DNA from: Rhynchopus euleeides
Lineage: Eukaryota > Euglenozoa > Diplonemea > Diplonemida > Diplonemidae
Assembly (NCBI GenBank): GCA_963210315.1
Contig: OY723322.1
Coordinates: forward strand, 62,001 to 126,000
DNA length: 64,000 nt
Reading direction: 5' to 3'
Shown piece by piece: positions 38,699-50,150 of the stretch (its first letter is position 1; the number at the start of each line of letters is the position of its first letter). Below the pieces are notes generated by a model. The model ran no database searches. It saw nothing but the letters and a program-made list of their open reading frames with translations, and was not told where the DNA came from. Both the position numbers and the translations under genes were made by a program.

Positions 38699-40906
38699 TC
38701 AGACTGCAGGGTGTTCGTCCGACATGTGCCTATCCCTCAGTTCTTGTGAAGCAAACTCCTGCAGACACACAGGGCAGGTCGTGATGTCCAGCTCATCCTG
38801 GTGGACGTAGAGGGCGTGTTGGCTAAGTCCACTTCTGACCACCGTTTTCTCACACAAGGGGCAAGACACTCGACATTCACACTGCGCCCTCGGCCGGTGC
38901 TGTCCGTCGTAGTGGGCGTAGAGCCCGTAAACCCGCGCGAAGCTCTTGTCAGGGCAAACAACGCAGCTATACTCTTCTGTGGCGGATGTCTCGTCGCCAT
39001 CATCATCATCATCACCAGCCTCGCCGCTATTGCCGTCACTCGCAAGGTTGCCGCCATCACCAGCCTCCTCCCGTCGGTGGTTCCTGTCCGTGACCATCTC
39101 TGCGGCGCACATGTGACCCGAGGCCAAGTTTGTCCAAGCGGACCACCAATTGACGAGCAGCCTTGAGCCACGTATCATTGTGAGTGATCACACACCTGCA
39201 CAGGCGCATGGAATCGTAAGATAAAATTTGGGGCCGCTCGCCGATGGTAGGAGTCAGTGGAGGCACTTTGCGCACGGTATTTTCATCCGTCAAGTGTTTC
39301 TGTTTCAGTTCATAGATCTGCAGATCACGCTCCATCGTCTGCGGGGATCCCCCACGTGTCCACCTCTTGCGCTCACCGTTGCCCTGTTCGAAGAGCTCGT
39401 CGGAGACGGTGACCCTGTGCGCATCCTGCTCATCAAACCAGTGTTCGAGAGAATGAGCATATGCCGAGCGAGTGATCCCGGGATTTGCCCACTCCAACAA
39501 GAAGATCAGCACATGATAGCTGATCACAGCGAATAGAAACTCTTTGCGGCAGGATGCTACAAGTGAATCCTGCGGCATCCATCTCTTGGATACTACAGCG
39601 GTGGCAGTCATGCAGGTACTCCAAACGCTCGTCGATTCCTGTAAGGCAGAAGGCAGAACGATGCCCTGTCCCACCTACACCTTTGAAGAGTGACCACAAC
39701 TCTAAGTGGTCACCCCCAAGCCGGAACTGGGTGATGGAAAAGGAGCAAGGCCCCTTCGTGAAGATCCCCTTCTGAACTGCCACAATCTGCCCCAAGGCAT
39801 GGAGCATCCACCATTCGTAGAACAGGGGCTTGTGGCGGTCACACACTGTCAGAAAGCGGGACGCGGTGATCCCGTCCGTCAATGCGATTGCCAGTCGCTG
39901 CCTGCTCTTTCCTTGAAGGCTACCGGGTGTGTAGCCATCACCCGTGACCATGACTGTTGGTGGGGGGCGACCCGAGCGGATGGGGAAAGCCCTCAGCAGA
40001 AACTCGAGGCACCCCCGCATGTTCCCTAGCAGAGAGGGCGTCATCAGCCGGAGGGGAGCTTCATGCTTTACGAGGTGGGGGTATGAACCCGACCGTCGTT
40101 GCGGCCTGCTTTGTCGGAGGCGGTGTGATCGGCACGTCAATCCGTGTCAGCCCACTCAGCACCGTGACCTGCAGATTTCTGCTTGAATCCACAAAATGCG
40201 GAGGCGGCACAACGAGCGAGCCGCTGTATTCACCTGGCTCACACTGGTCCGAAGGACGGTCCCTGTAGAAGGTGTAGGCGACCTGCACCCCTTCCAGCGT
40301 CGCCGTCACCAGCTTGGTGAAGCCATTCTCGACGATGACGCTATAGTAGCGCCCGGTCTCCTGGTCGTGCACGCCCACAACGACGTGCTGCATCGCCGCC
40401 ACCGCCGCCACTGCCTTATTCTTCGGACGCGTCTCGGATGTGGAGGCTTGTGCCGATGCCTTGTACATCTTGACCATATCCATGCTGTCCAGGTCCTTCA
40501 CCACCAGCTTGAGGCGCGCGAAACCCTCCGACTTCTTCTGCGTTGGCGTGGGGAAGGGCTTCAGCGCGATGCCGTGGATGGCCATATTACGGTTTCCTTC
40601 GATCCGAACCGTGTACAGGTCGCCGGAAACATCCTTCAGTGACTTGTAGGAAGCCAGTGCATCGTATTTGCGTTTCAGCACCTTTGTTATCACTCCACTC
40701 TTGGGGGGGATGGTGGTCACCAGCACCTTCTGCAGCATCTCCTTCAACACCGAGTGTTTAAACACCTCCCCCGTCTTCCTGGTGGTGTACACGGCCACAA
40801 GCTGCTGCAGCTGGCTTTCATGCCGCTCATCCTCCTTCCCCAGATCCCCGCTCTTCGTCCGCTTGCTGTTGCGCGTCGGTGTTGTGGTGGCCGTTCTCTT
40901 GCTCAT
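38699..40906 (-). CDS. Transposon-encoded protein (putative transposase) with three C2H2 zinc fingers, four exons
   Basis: Splicing three short introns gives 689 codons in one frame. Exon 1 (40906-40072) encodes a basic, NLS-like N-terminus (KRTKSGDLGKEDER) and a domain I do not recognise. Exon 2 contains VMVTGDGYTPGS and, downstream, GGDHLELWSLFKGVGGTG, which loosely recalls the second acidic block of DDE transposases (a GD followed by a LLG-type segment). Exon 3 continues with a charged region. Exon 4 has an acidic run (GDDDDDGDE) and three C-x2-C-x12/13-H-x4-H fingers starting CVVC, CPLC and CPVC, probably for binding the terminal repeats. The ATG is 18 nt below a possible acceptor AG. The role as transposase is inferred from its position between the inverted repeats. 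Intron 3 boundaries are the least certain. Confidence 0.72.
39100..39154 (-). other. Transposon gene intron 3, about 55 nt (boundaries tentative)
   Basis: The proposed donor GTCAAT is atypical; the acceptor is GCGCCGCAG. This choice preserves phase (CAG codon across the junction) and links exon 3 to the zinc-finger frame. Other donors a few bases away are possible. Confidence 0.45.
39557..39596 (-). other. Transposon gene intron 2, 40 nt
   Basis: GTAGTA donor, ACTTGTAG acceptor, phase 1. Splicing joins LHDCHR to SCRKEFLFAVIS and switches to the open frame used by exon 3. Confidence 0.68.
40026..40071 (-). other. Transposon gene intron 1, 46 nt
   Basis: GTAAAG donor, TCTCTGCTAG acceptor, phase 1. 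It removes the stop at 40061 and joins GFIPPPR to NMRGCLEFL. Confidence 0.75.
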
Positions 40907-41033
40907 GTTGGAGGTGCAAAGGTCCTTTTGTAAGTGAGGGTGTGTGTGTGCAGCAGGGCATGTGCTGGTCTGGGGTCGCGGGGGATAAACAAATGGAACA
41001 ACACGGCTCGCCAGTGTTCAGGAAAGCTCGTAA

Positions 41034-41201
41034 ATGACAAGTGGCACATGTCATTTACATGTAATTTTACATGTACCACTTGTAAAATTTACAAGTGGCA
41101 CATGTAATTTTACAAGTGCCACTTGTAAATTTACATGTAAAAATTTTTACATGTAAACCACTTGTAAAACCACTTGTAACAGTGGTTACTTCAGCGCCGT
41201 G
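41034..41201 (-). repeat. Right terminal inverted repeat of the transposon
   Basis: About 168 bp, inverted relative to the left end. The inner edge shares ATGACAAGTGGCACATGTCA with the reverse complement of the left repeat's inner edge. Copies of the ACTTGTAA palindrome are spaced differently from the left arm, so the two arms have diverged internally. Confidence 0.88.
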
Positions 41202-44200
41202 TGGGGGTGAACGGTGACCCCGCAAAGGTTCCCCCCTGCCTGAGGGCAGTGGGCAGGAGCAAAGAGAAGCAACAGAGAGAGATGGTGTGGAGAGAGGAGA
41301 GACTGACAAACCAGAAGTCGGTAAGTTGGAAACCATCTGTTCTCACGGAAACAGGGCAACCCTGCGCACGCCGAGCCACGGCAGGGCTGCAACAACCCAA
41401 GATAGGAATCCAAACATCCGAATGAGTAGGAGATGCAAGTTATGCCAGCCAAAATCCTCCGGCGCACTTCGTGCGTGAATAGTCGATACAGCTGTACATC
41501 ATACAAAGCTGTATTTCGAAGCCCTCTCGATCAGTAACTCGAGCAGGAGAGGGCAAACACAGCAGATTGTGGCGCGGAGTTTTGGTGGCAGCCAGTGCTG
41601 GATGAGACGTGCGGTGTGGTGTGTTTGAGGGCCGTGTCTTGCCGTCGCGAAGCACACTCGCCAGGACGTCTCGCACAGGGGGAAAAATCAACGAAAAAAT
41701 ATAACAGCACCGTCGGATGCGAGGGCCATCGTCATGATTCACATATTTGGCATGCTGCCTGAGTCAACTCGAAGGGGCTCCCGAAGTTCTCTCGGTTGAT
41801 GCCAACCATGAACTCCTTGACTCAGGGCGATCCAGATGCTTGAACTATGAGGATATTATGTATGCCTTTGCACATGCGCGTACTGGCTGTCTGTTTGACG
41901 GGTTTGATTTTGAGAGTTGTGAGCATCACGGTCGCTGCAGCGAACAGGAACGCAGTAGTGTGTGCGTGTGTTGTGTGTTGTGTGGTGCTTGGTGCAAGGG
42001 CCACCCTGCCACCCAACTCCGAGGCGCCCCCAGGCCGATAGGTCATCCGACCCATCTATGAGCGTGCCGAAATCGTGTGACAATGCCCGGGGTGGGGGGT
42101 GGCAGGTGGCAACAAGGGTGACAAGGGGGCGGGGTTGTGGTAAGCAAACGACTGCGTACGTGAAGGGGTTCGGGTGATGAAAATAGGGGGAGGGTGAAAT
42201 GCTGCCCCACGAAATGCCGCCCACGCTACGAAAATCAGGAGGGTGAGGTAAAGCTCAGACTTAGGGAAGCTCTCGGACTGCGGCCAGAAGCAGCAGGAAT
42301 ATCCGGAGCGCAGACACCCTTCTTAGCCCCCCACTTCGTTCAACTGGACTCGGGTTCAGTGCACCTCAGCACCTCACACCCTACCGGGAGTCGAGGGCCC
42401 CACACCTCAAAGGCAATGCAGATGTGGCAACGCTGCCTTGGAATTGCGGATCGAGCCCGGGACAAGGATCAGTAGATTCTGAGGAGATGAGACACAGCGC
42501 AACTGGGTGCGTCACACAGAGTTTTGCGCTTCTGCCGTTCGTTCTTAGCATGTGACCCATACCCTCGCCTGGTGCCCAGGGGTGTTCTTTTCTTCGCAGG
42601 CACTTTTTTTCCCCTGGCAGCAAGTCGCGGCAGAAGCAAAAAAAAGGGGGGGGGAAGCAAAAAAATAGCAACAGACGTGAAGCAATTCGAGACCCATCTG
42701 CAGATACTGTATGAGAACGGCACCTGCATTCGTGCCGAAACTGCTCGATTTTGATGATAAGATCTGCTGCACCACCACGAAGCAGTGCAACACCCCTTGA
42801 GTGCATGCGATAGAAAGGATATCGCAACCACAAGGCCACAAGCCAACAGGGGGGGGGAGGCCTGGCGCATGTTCGGCAGCAGAACCTGTTCCCAGGGCTC
42901 AGGTTTCTCCCTGCACTGGCAACATAAAATCGCCCCTCCCTCCTCACAAAGAAACAGCGTCATTTTGAAGGTGTATTTCACACATTTTGCCAGGTCGGGA
43001 CCCTTTGGGTTTGCTTCCGACCCGGCGGGGGTCTGGCAGCGTGCCCAAAGGACCCGTGGCGCAGATCGGGGAGAGTCCCAATAAAATCACTAACCGCGAC
43101 GGAGTGGGCCAATGTCAACCTGTGGTGTCAAGGACAGGGGCCCTATGCACACACACAAACCTAGATAAGTAATAGAGAGACGGACAGGATTCTCAGACAG
43201 AAGAAAACAGAGTGGAGGGGAGGGAGATCAAGGGGCACCTTGGTGGTCTTTTCACTCACTCTTCACACAATACAACAGCAGGGGGCGGGGCACGACCGTG
43301 TGTAACACAACAGAGCCCACCCCCGTCACCTCAACCGAAGCATCGAAGCCATCTTGTCCGATGCCGGGGTGGGGAAATGCACACATTACACACTCGCGCA
43401 CAAAGGGGCCAGTGATAATTTTCGTATCTTGGCCTTTTCACGGATTGCTTTTTTTGAACCTGACTCAGAAGGGCGGGGCGGGAGGGGGGGGAAGAGGAGG
43501 AAAAAGGAGGGGGTGTTTTCCCGTAGCAACAACATGCTCCGAGAGGGGAGGGGGTTTTCTCCTTCCAAAGAGGTGCAGGAGAGTGAGATCTTTTAGAGAA
43601 GCGTGGGCCACACCCGCAGAAACCCGGGCACAGTTGGAGACACGGGGGTGAAAGTCGACCCCCCGTTGTTGTTGGGGGGAGGAGGGACTCCGCCGCGCCC
43701 TGTGTCGCGCCCTTGTGCCAAACTGTGTCTGACTTTTTGCCACACACAGCTAACTCCGAGAATCTGTATCTGGAGGCCCCAACCCGCTTCATTTATCCTT
43801 CACTCCTCTGCAACCCCCTTCGGAGCGAAGCCCGCCCCCCCACCACCTCCCCTGCTGCGTTATTATTTCCGACACCCCTCCTTCCCACCCCACCCCCACC
43901 CCCCGCCCCACCACTTAGCCTGGCCAGGCAAAATATCCTCTGAACACGGTGGGCTTCAGCCGGTGGAGTGAGATGTGCCTGACACCCTTTCGCCACCGCC
44001 CCCCGCCGGCTGAAGCCCGTCGTGGAGAGAGTGTGCTGCAGGGCACGGCCTCCTGGGGCAACAGCAGCTGCAAGCAAGTTGCCATTTGTAGGGGGGGTTT
44101 GATTGGCCCGCTGCAGCACTCAGGATCTCATCTTCTCTTCGCCGTGCTCTCTCTCTCGCTGCGCTCGCCGTTCGATGGGTCGTTTCGTTGGTTGGGGAGG

Positions 44201-44845
44201 GGAAGGAGAAAGGGGGAGACGGTGGTGGTGGGTTGGGAGAGAGAACGGAACAGAGGGCAGATACACGGCACTGCCGCAAAGAGCCGCGCCCGCCCCCCCA
44301 CCCCCTATCATCCCCCACGCCGCGCGGTGGGTCGGCACAGCAGGTTTGCGGGAGACCCTGCTAAGGGTTTGCTGCAAAATCGGACAACGCGGATGGGGGA
44401 GGGGGGCGGAGGGGGTGCGGGCGTGTTGCAGCGGATGCATTCACAGCAACAAAAGAGAGGCGGTTGGGTGTGGCGCCTAGCGAAGCCCAAAGGAGTGTAA
44501 TCTGCACCTAACCTGTGGCCAAGGTCTCGTGGGGAGGCCAGGCACCGTCCATTTCTTTCAGGGGGTTGGCTTGGTGAGAAATGTTCCCGCAATAATAATC
44601 AGAATACGAAGCTTGGTTGGCTGCAGGGCACACCCACATTCAATCAAATCAACCCCTCGGTCGGGGCTGATTTCAATTTACACATTCGTTCAAGTAATGC
44701 ATGATGCACGTCGGTCTTCTGCTTGGGGGTCAAGGCAGACGGGGTTCTGCGGAGGCGGGTATACGGGTTTGGAAAGATGTCGGTCTGGCCCTATGCAAGG
44801 CATAATGCCGCACGGCTCGGACATGCAGGTCTGTCAGCTTATGAC
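41202..44845. other. Intergenic, no gene recognised
   Basis: No supported gene. G-rich and C-rich stretches occur around 43470-43560 and 43830-43915. An inverted repeat of 13 bp (GGGCTTCAGCCGG at 43951-43963, reverse complement at 44006-44018) could form a hairpin. Confidence 0.55.
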
Positions 44846-45590
44846 TACAGTCATCCAACAAACATTGGTGGGATAAAAACCCACCTTAGCTCCAAAAAAT
44901 CCTAAAATCCACCTTAGTTTTTACCCCACCAATGTTTTTAACCCACCAATGTTGCTACCCCACCGATGTTTTTACCCCACGGCAGCAGAACACAATGGAG
45001 ATTTTTTCAGAAATGTGGTGGGTGGGGTGAGTGCCTCATACATCGCACGGTGCCTACGCGATCACATGTGTGGTTGGGGGCGTGGGCTGGTTGGGAGGCG
45101 GGGCGTGTGGGAGGGGGCGGGGGGTTGGGGACGGCTATCTTGCAAAGCGCAGCTCTCCTCAGCATCAGCAGAACAGCAGGTACCGACACAGGGTACGGAA
45201 TGCAATGGCGTATACACTTCTGGTTACTGGTGTCGGTACCTGCTGTTCTGCTGATGCTGAGGAGAGCTGCGCTTTGCAAGATAGCCGTCCCCAACCCCCC
45301 GCCCCCTCCCACACGCCCCGCCTCCCAACCAGCCCACGCCCCCAACCACACATGTGATCGCGTAGGCACCGTGCGATGTATGAGGCACTCACCCCACCCA
45401 CCACAGTTCTGAAAAAATTTCCATTGTGTTCTGCTGCCGTGGGGTAAAAACATCGGTGGGTTAAAAACATTGGTGGGGTAATAACCCACCTTAGCTCTGA
45501 GAAATCCTGAAATCCACCTTAGTTTTTACCCCACCAATGTTTTTACCCCACCAACATTTTTACCCCACCAATGTTTGTTGGACAACTGTA
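44846..45590. mobile_element. Foldback element, 745 bp, two arms of about 340 bp
   Basis: The left arm (44846-45189) is the near-perfect reverse complement of the right arm (45230-45590), with a 40-nt central loop at 45190-45229. Outer ends read TACAGT and ACTGTA. Each arm contains several copies of a 16-bp motif, CCCACCAATGTTTTTA, near the tip, then a G/T-rich inner part. The arms differ in the number of motif copies at the outer end. No coding capacity: the open frames on both strands are mirror copies of one another. TA at both edges may be the target duplication. Confidence 0.88.
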
Positions 45591-47014
45591 TTTGCAAACC
45601 ATTAATTGGGTGTGCAAAAAAAATCGCGCTTATTATCCGTGATACCGCCACACACCTCAGAAGCCTTACACCCAAAACGAGTCAAAATCACCACTCGCAG
45701 GCTTCTCCTCAACATGCAAAATTGCCCGGGTGCTGTTGCGGAAATGATGCGGAAGGCGCACGAGCGGAAATCACTGGCACCAGATGATTGCCTTATCGTT
45801 TGGCCATGCAATTGATTGCCAATCGGTTTTGTGTTGTGAGAACTGCAACATCCGGAAGCACCCCAAGTAAACAGAACAGCACGGCTGAAGAAACGCACCA
45901 GCAGACTCATGGACTGTGCCTCAACATACAATCCTTCCGCGAACTGGGGCTTATTGGTCGGATATAATAGGGCCTACTCCCCGATGGCTATTTCACAGGA
46001 AGGGGGTTGGAGTGAATGAAGGAAATAAATGTCGATGCTGTCGAGCTGTGCTCTCGCCGCCCACCGCGAGTGTGGGAGCGGCATGCAATGCAGGATGGGC
46101 TCTCGGCGGTGGTAAATTGGTCTTTCCCACCGAGTACCCTCCAGTTTCGTTCTAGTGCTGCCTGCGAATGCGGAAGAGACAGAGGGATTGGAAATTTGCA
46201 GAGATTCTGAGGAAGCAAACAAATCCGGGTTGGGGCTGGGGGAGAGAGAAGAGGGAGGGAGGGAGGTGGGGGGGTGTGTGGGTGTGGGGGAGTGGCGGCT
46301 GAAAAAAATGGATGAGGCTTAAAATTGGATGAAGATTGGATCCGATGCAGAGTCGGCACACCCACACACTACACCCCACCCCACCCCGCAACGCCCAACG
46401 GAGAAAAAGATAAGCAGAATTATCGAGTGACTGTGATTAAAAGAAACATTCACGTTGTAGAAAGCGTTGGGAGATCACACTGCTCTTTCCCATCTCGGCT
46501 CCCTCGGCTGACGGAGCCCCGACGCTGCACCGCAGCTCCAGGATCGACACTGAAAACTGTCTGTTTGAGGCCCATCAATGACTGTGGTATGAGGTCTGCA
46601 ATATATACACGCACGCCTTCGAACAACCCCCATTGGTGGATCTTCGTTGCTCTGAACACACTTGGTAGGCTGTCGAAGACCCCCACCTGAACCCCGCTGT
46701 GGGCATGGGCAGGGGAGCTCCCTCTTCGTTGTGACCGGATCAGCGGGTGCTGGCTTACCCAGGGGATGGATGATCCCAGGCATGAGTGTTGTCCCTCATT
46801 CCGATTCGCGTTTCATGTGCCCCTCTTTGCAGCCGGGCGTGTGTGCTTTTTTTTTTGGTGTAGTTTTTCACAAAACAGTTCACCACGCCACGTCCCCCCT
46901 GTGGCAAACCGACAAGACAAGGGCGAGGGCACCTGCACCAGCAGGCTGTGTTGAGGATTGGTAGGCACGGCGGAAGGGTAGGCGTCGCGATTTGACCCGA
47001 CTCCGTCACCCGCA
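45591..47014. other. Intergenic, no gene recognised
   Basis: No supported gene. A purine-rich GA/GT tract lies at about 46238-46297. Confidence 0.55.
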
Positions 47015-47965
47015 TCATGATGAGAAGAACTGGGTGAGCGCACTCAGTGTGGGGGTGTGCGGCACCACGTCGTCGATGTCACATTGCCCAAACATGTCAT
47101 TCGAACTGCCGCTGCACGAGCGCGTGTCAGCGTCGTCATCAATGTTCGTGAAGTCGTCGATATACACACTGAGATCGCTCTGCGCCCGCTGCAGCCCACT
47201 GTCGTTGAACACCTTCGGGGCGGGCACATCGCAGCCTTTGCTCAGCGCCACCTTCCACGGAAACGCCTTGCGCCACGGCGGCATGTCGGAGAACACGTCC
47301 TCACGAAGGACCTGCTCCAGGTCGCCCAGCATCTGGCACAGCTGCCGGGCAGGCCCGATGAAGTGCTCCCCATCATAGAGCGATGCCCGCAGCAGTGAGG
47401 TGTAGCGCTTCGATGCACCACGCACGTACCAGTGGGTGCGCATGTTGGGGATGACGAACTACGCATCGACAGGCATGTGCACAGATGGCCTGTCTCGACA
47501 AGCGGCGCCAAAGAGCTGCATGTCTTCCGAGCACCTCTTCTGCACCACCAGGTAGTCCACGCCCCCCTGGAAAAGGGTTTCCGCACAGGCCTCCGCCCTG
47601 TCGTAGAGGACTGTGTAGCCTGAGGCCTTCGCCACCTTGGCGTGCACCTTCTTCCCGAGCGCCTTGAGGAAGCGCTGCGAGTCCTGAATGGGCAGCATGA
47701 GTGGGGACGTCAGGGCCTCGTCGCACTCCTGCGGGTAGCTTTCGAGCGTCTCTGCCAGCAGCCCTTGCACTGCGGTGTGCAGCCACCGGGGGATGTCGTT
47801 GCTGAATGCTGTGGGCTTCATGCCGCGCGGCATCAGGCTTGCTGTGTAGTATGCGCTGCTTGTTGCTGAGGCACGCATGGAAGCCGCACGTGGCGGTGGG
47901 GGCTGCAGGAATGACACTGCGGAAACCGGCAGGCCCGCAGCCAGCCCTTCCTGCGACAGCTGCAT
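47015..47965 (-). CDS. Unknown protein with one in-frame TAG (possible pseudogene)
   Basis: An ATG at 47963-47965 opens a frame of 168 codons that ends in TAG at 47459-47461. The same frame stays open after the TAG to a TGA at 47015, a further 147 codons, and both parts look coding: before the stop KALGKKVHAKVAKASGYTV and YLVVQKRCSEDMQLFGAA, after it FVIPNMRTHWYVRG, ending with an acidic tail. No domain is recognised. No intron of the size and donor type used elsewhere in the window removes the TAG; a 24-nt GT-AG candidate would, but is shorter than any intron seen here. So the gene is either disabled by one nonsense change, polymorphic or misread at that base. It lies 267 bp below the next gene upstream on the same strand. 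Confidence 0.55.
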
Positions 47966-48232
47966 GGTGTGGCGGCGGTGTGTCCGGGTGCCTCCTGGCA
48001 GTGGGGGGTGGGTAAACCAGGGCACGTGCTGGGTGGGTGGCGGTAGTGGTTGCAAGCCTTGTCGGCATTGGTCAATGCGCAGCGCTTTCCCAGATACAGT
48101 ATCTCACAGAACGTCGAGGCTAGAGAAGACTCACGCCGGAAGGCAGGTGGTCCTGCCACCCATGGCGTCAGGAGTGGCAGGCAGAGAACGCTCAAGACGA
48201 GGCACCAGAATGACATGGGATGCGCAGCAAGG

Positions 48233-48642
48233 CTACTCATCTTCGAGGTCATGTGCGTGGACACAATCGTTGATTGTGCTGACCTTCGCTGCCATGTGCG
48301 ACATCAAACCTGTCATCTCTTCGATGTGCTTCTGCTTGTTGCGGAACTCGTTGCTGATTTCGTCGAACTTCGACTCGTTCATATCAGTGCACATGAAGTC
48401 CTGTTGCAGAAGGTGTCACAATCACAAGCAGCAGCAGACGTCCATACCTCGCCTGCAGGTTTCGAGCAGTTTGAGACCATCGCGCTGCACAAATTCGTGA
48501 GTAGGAGGCTGCTGGTGAAGGTCACAAGCTCGTCAACGTGTTCGGCAACCGTGTCAGCTGAGCTGCCGAAGGCATTCATTTTCTGTTGCCGGAAGTCGAC
48601 ATCGATACTCCGCAACTCGTCTTCGACCCAACGGGCCCCCAT
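48233..48642 (-). CDS. Small coiled-coil protein, 120 residues, two exons
   Basis: A 47-nt intron splits a 121-codon frame. The product is mainly helical and rich in Glu, Asp, Lys and Met, with a likely coiled coil in exon 2 (EFRNKQKHIEEM) and two cysteines. Size and composition are like small subunits of trafficking or cytoskeletal complexes (BLOC-1-like), but no family can be named. The ATG at 48640-48642 lies 24 nt below an acceptor-like CATCCCAG. Stop is TAG at 48233-48235. Confidence 0.75.
48401..48447 (-). other. Spliceosomal intron, 47 nt
   Basis: GTATGG donor and TCTGCAACAG acceptor, phase 0. Splicing joins SKPAGE to DFMCTDMNE and opens the second coding block. Confidence 0.85.
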
Positions 48643-49052
48643 CGTGCACCGCGTGCGCAGTGCTTCCTGGGATGGTGGTGGTGATGCAGCAAACCCTAGC
48701 AAGAACCACTGCACGGGAGGGAGAGGGGGTCCGTCTCTGACTGTCGGTCGCTCTCGAGTAAACAAACTGGCGCACCAGGGCACCGGACACTAATAGTGGG
48801 AACACACGCGCAGTGGCGCTCGTTTGTCAGCGGATGTGGATGTGGATTAGCACAGCCCACAGATGCGACACGGCGCCACGAACGACCCACACAAAAAAGC
48901 AAATCTTGTTTCGTTGAGAACCTCGTCCCCGAAGGGACATGTGGATCAAAGAAAGATGATGACACTGCTGTGTGGCATATCACGTCGCACAGCGGAACAA
49001 GAGAAAACTAGCACACGAAGAAAATTCAACTCAACTCTCAAACAAAGCGCGT

Positions 49053-50150
49053 TCACTTCGACAGAGCGAAGCCCAGGCGCGAGCCCGAGACGTCGAACTC
49101 GACGTAGTACTTGCGCATGAAGACGTCACCCAGGATCCAGATGGGGCCGGTCGGGGCGGGGACGTCGATGCCCATGAAGCCGCTGAGGCACTGGCCCGAC
49201 ACCTTCAGGATGTAGTCCTTCTGCTGCAGGGTGTAGGTCTTCCCGCCCAGCACAATGTCCAGGTCGGGGAGGGTGTTGTCCTCGGGGCACGTGGTGTAGG
49301 TGCACTCGCCCGCGATGTTCGACTTGCACCCCAGCTTCGCGTTGATCGCCTTCGACGCCGACTTGGGGAAGGCCATCAGCGACGTGCCCGAGTCCACAAT
49401 CGCCTTGATGTTCGTCCCCAGGGACTCCCCGGCGAAGGTCATCGAGTCGCCCACAATCTGCCAGTAGCCCTTCTTCGACACGGGGACGTAGTCGAACGAC
49501 CCGGTGTACTTCGTGTCGTCCACACCGCCCAGCGTCAGCTCCCCGTCCGACCCGTCGCCAGTCAGGTAGAAGGCGAAGCTCTGCTTCGCGATCTTCCCCT
49601 GGCGGATCAGCTCGAAGAAGGGGGGCAGCACACCGTCCACCGCAATCGTCGGCCACCCCATCCCGCAGATCCCGTCGAACTTCGCCACGTCCCACGTGAT
49701 ACCCGGCTCCTTCGTCGCCTCCCCGAACAGCAGCGTCGCGTTCAGGCCCCCCACGCTGAACACGTCCTGGTCGATGATCCCCTCCAGCTTCCCGCTCCCG
49801 TACTGGATCGCGAAGGTCGTCCCGTTCGACACGTACGTCGACGACTTCTCCGAGTGGTAGCGCGTGTGCCCGATGATGCTGGGCTTCGGCCCCGGCACCC
49901 ACAGGTTCGAGCTCCCGGTGTCGAAGATCACCTTGAAGTGCTGCGGGGGCGTCCCGATCGTGATGGGCCCGTAGTACTGCGCGTTCTGGTAGTTCGTGAT
50001 CGGCACCTCAGCCGCACCGTACTTCTTCGCCAGCAGGTGCATGTCCGTCCGCACGCTGTCGAGCGTCGTCTCAGGCTTCGACAGCTGCACCTTCATCCCG
50101 CTCGCCGCAACGGCGCACCCCAGCACCGCCAGGGACAGCATCTTCTGCAT
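49053..50150 (-). CDS. Cathepsin-D-like aspartic protease
   Basis: 365 residues, pepsin family A1. A signal peptide (1-18) and a short propeptide precede the mature domain. Both catalytic sites are intact: FDTGSSNLW with Asp77 and VDSGTSLM with Asp253. The flap tyrosine is in QYGSGKLEG (Tyr117). The second-lobe WILGDVFMRKYY and a C-terminal FDVSGSRLGFA are typical of the family. It should act in an acidic lysosome-like compartment or be secreted. Codons end almost exclusively in C or G, suggesting high expression. The start is the ATG at 50148-50150: it begins the signal peptide and lies 13 nt below an acceptor-like CCCTGATCAG, whereas the longer in-frame start would bury the signal. Stop is TGA. 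Confidence 0.96.
   Translation of the reverse strand: MQKMLSLAVLGCAVAASGMKVQLSKPETTLDSVRTDMHLLAKKYGAAEVPITNYQNAQYYGPITIGTPPQHFKVIFDTGSSNLWVPGPKPSIIGHTRYHSEKSSTYVSNGTTFAIQYGSGKLEGIIDQDVFSVGGLNATLLFGEATKEPGITWDVAKFDGICGMGWPTIAVDGVLPPFFELIRQGKIAKQSFAFYLTGDGSDGELTLGGVDDTKYTGSFDYVPVSKKGYWQIVGDSMTFAGESLGTNIKAIVDSGTSLMAFPKSASKAINAKLGCKSNIAGECTYTTCPEDNTLPDLDIVLGGKTYTLQQKDYILKVSGQCLSGFMGIDVPAPTGPIWILGDVFMRKYYVEFDVSGSRLGFALSK

Larger units (their letters stand above)
38351..41201. mobile_element. 2851-bp DNA transposon with about 170-bp terminal inverted repeats
   Basis: The left end begins CACGGCGCTGAAGTAA and the right end is its exact reverse complement (41186-41201). The inverted repeats extend over 38351-38529 and 41034-41201 and are built of short palindromic motifs of the TTACAAGT/ACTTGTAA and TTACATGTAA type. 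The interior holds one minus-strand gene with four exons. No clear target-site duplication is seen; the left flank is a poly-G tract. I cannot assign it to a named superfamily. Confidence 0.88.

Noticed and set aside
41747-42061. Plus-strand 104-codon frame with a protein-like start (LEGAPEVLSVDANHELL)
   Set aside because: Only about 50 residues look coding, there is no domain, and it runs into low-complexity TG-rich sequence.
42390-42470. tRNA-like B-box sequence (GGATCGAGCCCGGG)
   Set aside because: No acceptor stem, anticodon arm or A box can be drawn around it.
45007-45489. Open frames on both strands of the foldback element
   Set aside because: They are mirror images produced by the inverted arms and low-complexity G/T-rich sequence.
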